Shown piece after piece: positions 57,586-64,000 of a stretch of DNA of 64,000 nucleotides (position 1 is its first letter; the number at the start of each line of letters is the position of its first letter). The stretch spans positions 1 to 64,000 of the forward strand of contig NW_006917101.1 in NCBI RefSeq assembly GCF_000516985.1. The letters are read 5' to 3'. Under the pieces are notes generated by a model that was not told the origin of the DNA, ran no database searches, and worked only from the letters and a program-made list of their open reading frames with translations. The position numbers were made by a program, and so were the translations under genes. Source of the DNA: Pestalotiopsis fici W106-1 (taxonomy: Eukaryota; Ascomycota; Sordariomycetes; Amphisphaeriales; Sporocadaceae).

Positions 57586-59319
57586 ATGGCTTTCCATCAA
57601 CCTACCCGCCAAGCCACACAACGTGTGTATCACCCGGCAGTGGAGGAAGATGTGCGACAGGTACCTCGTCCAGCCGCGTCGGCTGTCGATGAATCACAAA
57701 CTTGGGTGCTGTTTTCTCCTATCAACGACGCCGCAACTACAACGTCGTATCTTACAGAAACACACCGCAGTGAGTCCACGCCTGGCCGTTCGCGACTAAG
57801 TGACCTTGGCAGCGTCCATACCATTGCCCGTTCAGACAGTCATGGCCGACGACGATCGCTTAGTACACATGAGGAAGACGAAGAAGATGACGACGATGAA
57901 GAGGACGATGCAGAATTGGACAGCTTGGACAGCCATCTCCCCGAATTTCGATCAACGCCACACTTTTCCCATTCGGCCCCTGGATTGGCTCCCATTGTAC
58001 CAGCACACGATGGTCTTGGTTCATTCCGCCTTGACCATGATGGCATGGGCCCCGATATACAAGACAGGCTGTATGCTTTTGAGAGATACAACCCGCGTCG
58101 GGTCAAGAGGCGACGCGAAAGTCTAGAGCTGGCTCAGGTTGAGTTGGATATTGAACAGGAACAAGAGATTGATAAGATGGGACGAATCGAGGCCTGGAGA
58201 TTGGAGCAGAGCCGTTGCCTTCTGGAAGAGATTCAAAAGGAAACCAGGAGGAGGAGACGATCAGCCGCCAGCGCTCGCTCGACCATTGAACGGGTGGAGA
58301 ATGTTGTTCCCGACAACACCCATTCGAATGTTCAAGAGACATTAGACGAGGATGATGCTTGGCATGAGCAGCAAGCAAGCGACCTAGACGAGAGCGAAAC
58401 ATTCCTGGGTCGCATCACCCGAAAGGTTATCCGGGACATTATGGGCATTGATGACAAACTGTTATCCATACTCTTTGGCGAGTCGTTGCCGGACGAGGAC
58501 GATCTATCTTCTACACCAAAGGCATCAACACTAATACGCGAGTCGCAAAAGGACACCAACATGACTGATTCGGAACATGCATCATGGCAACTGCAAATGC
58601 TCGAAAGAATCGCAAAGGAGTTGGGCTCGTTTGTTTATCAGTTGTCAGAGCATCCTGGTGCATTTTCGACATATACGCGGATGCAGCAGATGCCAATACC
58701 ATATGCGGGTCTCCCGCCCATTGCGGAAACAACAAATGACATGACTAAAGCGCCATTGCAGGAAGCGGATCCGAGGACATCAATACCTGAATTTAAACCA
58801 ACCATTCCGACTCATTCGAGCCCGATAGATGTGCCTCAGACGAAAGCAGCTCCAGCGCACTCTCATACTGCATCGCATATCACTGGTGACCAACAAGCGG
58901 TTACTGCTACTGCCTTCACGCAGGATGAGTGGGAGCAAGACTTGGACGTAAGGCTTATCTTTCGCTACCTCCGATCGCGATTCTTGTCCCGATCAAACAG
59001 CACGGGCAACATGTCAACAGGATCCCATCCAGCCACCTCGAGTAATCAGGACGCTGCTGCAAAAGCTGCCCGTGTGCGGCAGCATCATCCCCTTGTGTCG
59101 AAGATCCGTCCCCCAGAGAGGCGTTCATTCAGGGGAGCAACGCCCACAAGTCCTGTGATTTTTAGGCGTGCTTCTAGCTGTGCTAGTCAAAGTACACGAA
59201 AGTCCGTTCGAAGAAGCAGCTGCTCCTCTAGGCACTATTGGGATATCGGCGCTGGCTCGGTGGGGACGGGCTCACTGATTGCTGCGGCAGGGCCAATGGG
59301 AAGCTGGGGTGAGATTTGA
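57586..59319 (+). CDS. Uncharacterised acidic, partly disordered fungal protein
   Basis: Intronless 577-aa ORF from ATG at 57586. I do not recognise a named family. Residues of about 95-115 are an almost pure E/D run (THEEDEEDDDDEEDDAE). A charged helical region follows (about 170-235: RRVKRRRESLELAQVELDIEQEQEI to KETRRRRRS), likely coiled coil. A hydrophobic amphipathic block is at about 275-305 (FLGRITRKVIRDIMGIDDKLLSILFGE). Another structured-looking block SWQLQMLERIAKELGSFVYQL is near 335-355, and DVRLIFRYLRSRFLSR lies near 460. The C-terminus is S/R-rich then G-rich, ending RHYWDIGAGSVGTGSLIAAAGPMGSWGEI in short conserved-looking blocks. No signal peptide or certain membrane segment. Codon use and length support a real gene; function unknown. 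Confidence 0.75.
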   Translation: MAFHQPTRQATQRVYHPAVEEDVRQVPRPAASAVDESQTWVLFSPINDAATTTSYLTETHRSESTPGRSRLSDLGSVHTIARSDSHGRRRSLSTHEEDEEDDDDEEDDAELDSLDSHLPEFRSTPHFSHSAPGLAPIVPAHDGLGSFRLDHDGMGPDIQDRLYAFERYNPRRVKRRRESLELAQVELDIEQEQEIDKMGRIEAWRLEQSRCLLEEIQKETRRRRRSAASARSTIERVENVVPDNTHSNVQETLDEDDAWHEQQASDLDESETFLGRITRKVIRDIMGIDDKLLSILFGESLPDEDDLSSTPKASTLIRESQKDTNMTDSEHASWQLQMLERIAKELGSFVYQLSEHPGAFSTYTRMQQMPIPYAGLPPIAETTNDMTKAPLQEADPRTSIPEFKPTIPTHSSPIDVPQTKAAPAHSHTASHITGDQQAVTATAFTQDEWEQDLDVRLIFRYLRSRFLSRSNSTGNMSTGSHPATSSNQDAAAKAARVRQHHPLVSKIRPPERRSFRGATPTSPVIFRRASSCASQSTRKSVRRSSCSSRHYWDIGAGSVGTGSLIAAAGPMGSWGEI

Positions 59320-60597
59320 GTCGAGCTGGCCATTGCATCTGATTGATGATGCCTCTGGAAGCGAAAATCAAATATTGTACAATATCTAGACCGGAAATAT
59401 CTGGGACCATTGCGGCGTTCATAGTGTGTGTGTGTGTTGATATTTGGAGCACTTGGACACGACTTTCATGATTATTGCATATATATATATACACCATGGC
59501 ATCTGCTGTGAGCACAGACAGCTACACTCATCATTCAGTTTCGTAGCATTACCTCTCAAAGCAAGCAAGTTTTACACGGCACTGCTATTGATACATGTCT
59601 CTTGATTATAGTGCTGTTGTGGCGAGTTAAGCTGAATTTTGCTATCCTTGAGGGCTCCTTTCTTTCTGGCCCTCAATAAGCCGAGAAAACGCCATATACA
59701 AGGCATTGGCCAGGACGTAAAGTCTGCAAGGTACCCGCGCGATCAATCTGTGGTAGAGCACTTCGGTATAATCACGGCAGGGACCGGCATTGTACCAATC
59801 CATCTGCCTGTTGTTTCTTCTGCCACATTTTGTGCTGCTCCTGCATTGCCCCTAATTCCCATGCATGGAAGCACGGCAGACCTCGGGCCACGCACGCCAG
59901 CGTTTGCGAGTCATAAGCAATAATATCCACGCTCATCAATTTCTGGTTAGGTACATGGTATCCAACCACAAGTACGCCTCACGGTAAGCACGGCTGTATA
60001 TGCCAATCTGGATTCACATGATTGGTTCAGAGTCAGACATTGCTGTTCCACGAAGTGCGTCGGGGGGCTGAGTCCGTACATACATACATCTCGGTATCGG
60101 GTCGCGCTGTCAGCGACTAGGCACTACTTCACCACCTCACAATACATGAGGTTCAATTAGTCTTCGCAATATTGTTGCAAAGTCTCAACGTTCTTGCGTG
60201 GGAACTGTTGCAATAAACGATGGGAGATTTGGTCACTGCTTGGAAATAAGAAAGCTTAACGTTCCACTGGGAAACAATGCTCGTCCATATGTCAAACTTC
60301 TGTTCCTCATGCTATTGACATATTGCGCAGCATTGGTGGCTACACTTTCTCAACCCTGGGTTGCACAAATCGTGCGCAGCTCCAACAACTCCGGTGATTG
60401 AAAGGCTCGTTCTTGTATTTCCGTGTGTCACGGACGTGGGCTATGATAAGCTTCACAGATGTACCAAGTTCAGAAGCAAATACAAATACATACGTGTTGT
60501 CCCGCCACGAGACATGAACGTGTTGGTTTACTCATTCATTTTCTATATACACCCTGCCAAGCCGCTCATCCTACAGTCTTGATCTTTCGGTTAGAGG
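59320..60597. other. 1.3 kb intergenic region
   Basis: Contains GT repeats near 59425-59437 and an AT repeat near 59478-59491. No gene recognised; the right end should carry the promoter of the DUF3176 gene. Confidence 0.45.
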
Positions 60598-62942
60598 ATG
60601 TCATTAGCCCGCGCTTCTAGCTTTGTTGAATCATTGAATCAGGTAGACATGGCACAAACCCCGTCAACCACAGTCTCCCTACTTAGCGATGGTGACCAGA
60701 ACATTGCACGACAGCCCGATGATTCTGCTAATACAGATTTGAGCGTTTCGAGCGCTAAGTTGACCTCACCTTCCGGGTCAACAACCGATCACCCTTCGCA
60801 GTTGCACCCGGGTAATCGTCGTCATGACACCGAGATGCCGACAAACTCGTGGCCTGATTCTCATACACCTCAAACCGAGAGCGAACTCCAGCCAACGCAG
60901 CTAGGTCAAAAGGAAACCCAGGCTCGCGTCCCACAACGTCATACTCATGGTTTCCGGCACTGGGCGTGGGAGGCTGTGAATGCTGTCCTGCTCCTCATCA
61001 TGATCATCGCCACGATAATCACATTACGCATGCATGATGGACAACCTGTGCCGGATTGGCCGCTTTCCATTTCCATCAACGCTCTGATCTCCACATATGC
61101 TTTCGTCTTCAAAGGCACCATGGCTCTTATTCTGACCTCATGTATCGGTCAACTTCAATGGAGCTGGTTCCGCGCTCGACGTCCTCTTAAAGACGCTGCT
61201 CTGTTCCAAGACGCGGGGAGAAGTCCCATAGCGCATTCATTTCGCTGTACAAGCTCCATTTGCACCAACCCATTGTGGCTCTGGCAGCATTAGTCACTAT
61301 TCTTGGCATTGCTCTCGACCCGTTCTTCCAACAGCTCGCACAACTGACCAGTTGCACTGTTCTATCAGCGAGTGGACAAAGACCATTTGTACCTCGAACG
61401 AATTTCCTCAGCATATCGGGAATGGATGAGTCAGGCGGAGGCATCCCAGTCGATCTGCCGGCAACCCTCGCTTCAGGTTATTATGAACCACCAAAGCTTT
61501 CGAACTTCGATTGCTCTACTGGTAACTGCACGTTCCGCACTGACTACAGTACACTCGCGTTCTGTACCAAATGCCAAGATATTTCGGATAAAATGGAAGT
61601 TCAAGGTCTCTGCCGTGAGGTATTTAAGTTTCAGAACGGGACGGAGTATTATTATCCTCTAGGGGCAGGAAACAAGTTCCCTCCTATCATTGATTGTACA
61701 TATGATTATTCTCTGTGCGATGCCCTCTGGGTGGAGGGGGACAACGTTGATTCATACCATCAATGTAACGTGACGTCAAGCGTCGATTCGATCTGGTCAG
61801 CCTCCTATTTCGTGGATCCACGAGACAAGAGTAAGGATTCCCCCCAGCAGCTTACAATAAATTCAAAGTTGCGAATGAATCAAGAGGTGGCTGGGTTATC
61901 ATCCGTATCGTGGCCAAATAACATCAGCCTGGGCTATGATTATGGCATCATCTATGCTAAAGACCCTCTTGCTCAGCTGCCCTCAGAGGGCTGCGAGAAA
62001 GAACTGACAAACAACACATGGAGCTGTCGTGGCTACGGGGCAGCAACCTGTTTTATTCAGCCGTGTGTTCAAACTCACACCGCCGACATAAACTCAGGTC
62101 GGTTTGACGAGACCTTAATTGAGTCATCAACAGATGTTCTGTGGGCCTCGTCAACTTCATCGGTATACTCAGCCCTGAGCATACTTGACAAGTCTTGCAT
62201 CTCTGACGAAGAGCGCGCTCAGCTCATCACCGCAGGTTTTGACTTGGATGGCCACGGCCGCTGGCTTGCTTACGGTCTAAACCTTCGGCCACCTGGCGTG
62301 CCTCCAGGTGACTCGACACCGCCACCGGAGCCTTGGTTGCTCAAGCGTTGTGTTTACCATATGAATGAAACATTTCTCCGTATCCTGTTTATGGATGTTC
62401 TTCCCGACATCTTAGAAGGCGCGGTCGTCAATGACGCCCCAAGTCCCCAGCAACTACGAGTTTTATATAACGACGGCAAAATTAATATGACGGGCATCAC
62501 CTCGGCATTTGAAAACGTTGCACAGACCTTGACGCTTTGGGTTCGGACAAATGGTGATCCCAATTATAGTGAGCCGGTGATTGGGCAAGCCTTCCACGCT
62601 GCCACATGCATACAGGCCAACTGGGTTTGGCTGACACTACCAGCAGTGGTAGCCTCGCTGACGTTGATCGTACTTGCCCTTACGATCTCTATAACGCAAC
62701 GGCGTGGGCTACCATTGTGGAAATCGTCGCCGTTGGCTTTTCTATTTCACGGGCCTGGTGGATCGCATTGGGTTGACGAGGCCATCATGGTGGCCCCTCC
62801 CCGCCCAAAGGCGAAAGCAACCGATCTCAGTACTGAGGCTGGAATGGAGAGTATGGCGGCCAGGATTTGGGTTAGCCTCGAGGGCGGAGACGTTGCCCCA
62901 AGGCTGCGACAGGTCGGGATGAGACGAAACAGCGAACCTTAG
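60598..62942 (+). pseudogene. DUF3176 multi-spanning membrane protein gene with apparent frameshift
   Basis: The first part is open from ATG 60598 to about 61217 in one frame and the second from about 61215 to TAG 62942 in another. Part 1 encodes a disordered N-terminus, two membrane segments (VNAVLLLIMIIATIITL; AFVFKGTMALILTSCIG) and QLQWSWF..RRPL typical of DUF3176. Part 2 continues with SAFISLYKLHLHQPIVALAALV and LGIALDPFFQQ, a large Cys-containing ectodomain with N-glycosylation sequons, and a final membrane segment near 62630-62685. No intron with usable signals restores the frame without removing the conserved RRPLKDAALF segment, so a small deletion near 61214-61222 or a sequence error is most likely. 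DUF3176 function is unknown. It could be an intact gene if the shift is an error. Confidence 0.72.
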
Positions 62943-64000
62943 ACCAAGGGAGTCAGTCGGCCATGGGATCTGTTGATAATTGCAATACACCACCAATGGC
63001 ATCTTGAACGGGGAAACTGTTTGAGTTCAAGTTTGACACCATCTATTTGATAACTACATCGGGGTGTCAGTGTGTATATGCAAGACGCCAAGATGTATAA
63101 AAGTTCAACACTCCGTTTTCCTGTGTTCGGTCGTCCACTCTGTATCCTCCCTTCCCCTGTAAACAGAACCTCAAAGACTGTTTCCAGTGTTCGGTAACAG
63201 CAAAGGGAGCGGGCGTGCTGAGGTCCTCAATGTAAATATTTAAATGCCGTAGCTCCAAGGGCTGGCGCCGGCAGGCCAAACAAAATTGCGAGCACCTATT
63301 TCCGAAGTGCGCATCAGCGATGCATTGGATATGGCCATCATTATCTTGGAGTATCACAACATTATAATTTTGATTAATTACGTGTACTATCACATACGAC
63401 CATAGACGCTTGAGAACTCGGCATCCCGTCCGCTCTGCCCTAGATAAACAAGCGATCGCCGGATCAGTACTCAGGTGGGTGACCACTGGGGAATCCCTGG
63501 TGTTGTATGTTTTTTACTTTGCATATCAGCTTTTTTGGCATTATCATTTTCTTTTCATCTTCGTTTTGTTTTGTTGATAAGTCGGTTGTTGCCTGAAAAT
63601 GCCGACTGAACGTTGATTTTTTGGTGGATCTGTGATGTTTTTTTTTTTTTTTTTTGATACCGTCCATAACCACTAACTCAAGAGTGCCATCAATTTTTCA
63701 GTTAATGTAGTTGATCACTTCCATACAATCCAATCATATAATGAATGGTCCCTTTGTCACCTTGGAACTCTTGATCTTCTCCCACTATAGGCTGTCCCAC
63801 GGGCCGTACCCTTATACTCTTCTCCTATGAAGCTGAGGTTTCCCCGCAATCTAGTTCACGGGCTGGACACTGGATGCCTGGAATGATAGGCGAATAGGAC
63901 CGGGAGAAATACAAAGATGCTTTTCTTGTCTAATCTTAGAATGGTCAAGCGAGACCATGCATCGCAGCTCTCCTGCCATTTATACAATATAGTGGCACTT
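62943..64000. other. Right-end intergenic region
   Basis: About 1 kb with no recognised gene. An 18-nt T run lies at 63638-63655. A 139-codon minus frame (63486-63067) begins at GTG and matches nothing I recognise; it could be an exon of an unrecognised gene. Confidence 0.4.

Noticed and set aside
61148..61212. 65-nt intron that would restore the DUF3176 frame
   Set aside because: A gttccg donor and catag acceptor give the right phase but delete the family's conserved RRPLKDAALF segment, and the donor is poor.
63067..63486. 139-codon minus-strand frame near the right end
   Set aside because: GTG start and no recognisable domain; could be an exon but cannot be supported from the sequence.

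Overview
This window is genomic DNA of a filamentous ascomycete. Genes carry short introns (mostly 50-75 nt) with GTRNGT donors, CTAAC/CTGAC-like branch sites and YAG acceptors. The protein families are typical of Pezizomycotina, and the left end is an AT-rich block almost free of CA/TG dinucleotides, the footprint of repeat-induced point mutation (RIP). The proteins look Sordariomycete, probably Hypocreales, but that placement is inference only. I see no CRISPR array, bacterial operon, intact transposon, rRNA or confident tRNA.

Layout. 1-2.09 kb is a RIP-mutated repeat relic. 3.07-5.69 kb holds two convergent genes for secreted proteins: a single-domain cellobiose-dehydrogenase-type cytochrome and a DUF1996 protein. 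8.3-9.5 kb is the peroxin PEX16. After a 4 kb gene-free, homopolymer-rich stretch comes a Nudix hydrolase (13.5-14.07 kb). A 7 kb gene desert then leads to a SWIRM-domain nuclear protein (21.1-22.3 kb). 24.6-29.0 kb has a short-chain dehydrogenase and a large AAA ATPase, both on the minus strand. 30.1-34.8 kb encodes two more secreted hydrolases on the plus strand: a PHB-depolymerase/feruloyl-esterase-like enzyme and a sedolisin (S53) peptidase. 35.1-36.9 kb is a mitochondrial rRNA 2'-O-methyltransferase (MRM1 type), divergent from a long Mit1-like chromatin remodeller (37.6-43.9 kb). A CCCH zinc-finger gene (44.7-46.8 kb) and a large coiled-coil protein gene (48.7-50.7 kb, minus) converge. 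53.6-55.5 kb holds divergent ribosomal protein genes eL30 and uL16. The right end has an unassigned acidic protein (57.6-59.3 kb) and a DUF3176 membrane-protein gene with an apparent frameshift (60.6-62.9 kb).

The genes form no biosynthetic cluster or defence system. Most are housekeeping genes (peroxisome, ribosome, mitochondrial rRNA modification, chromatin), with a minority of secreted enzymes near the RIP island and at 30-35 kb. The most unusual signals are structural: a 17-bp perfect inverted repeat inside intron 1 of the uL16 gene, two perfect hairpins in the long intron of the adjacent eL30 gene, and a long hairpin directly after the stop codon of the coiled-coil gene. Others are the frame change near the 3' end of the Mit1-like gene, the frameshift in the DUF3176 gene, and the long gene-free tracts. 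Exon boundaries were derived by hand from splice signals and reading-frame continuity; no homology search was run.
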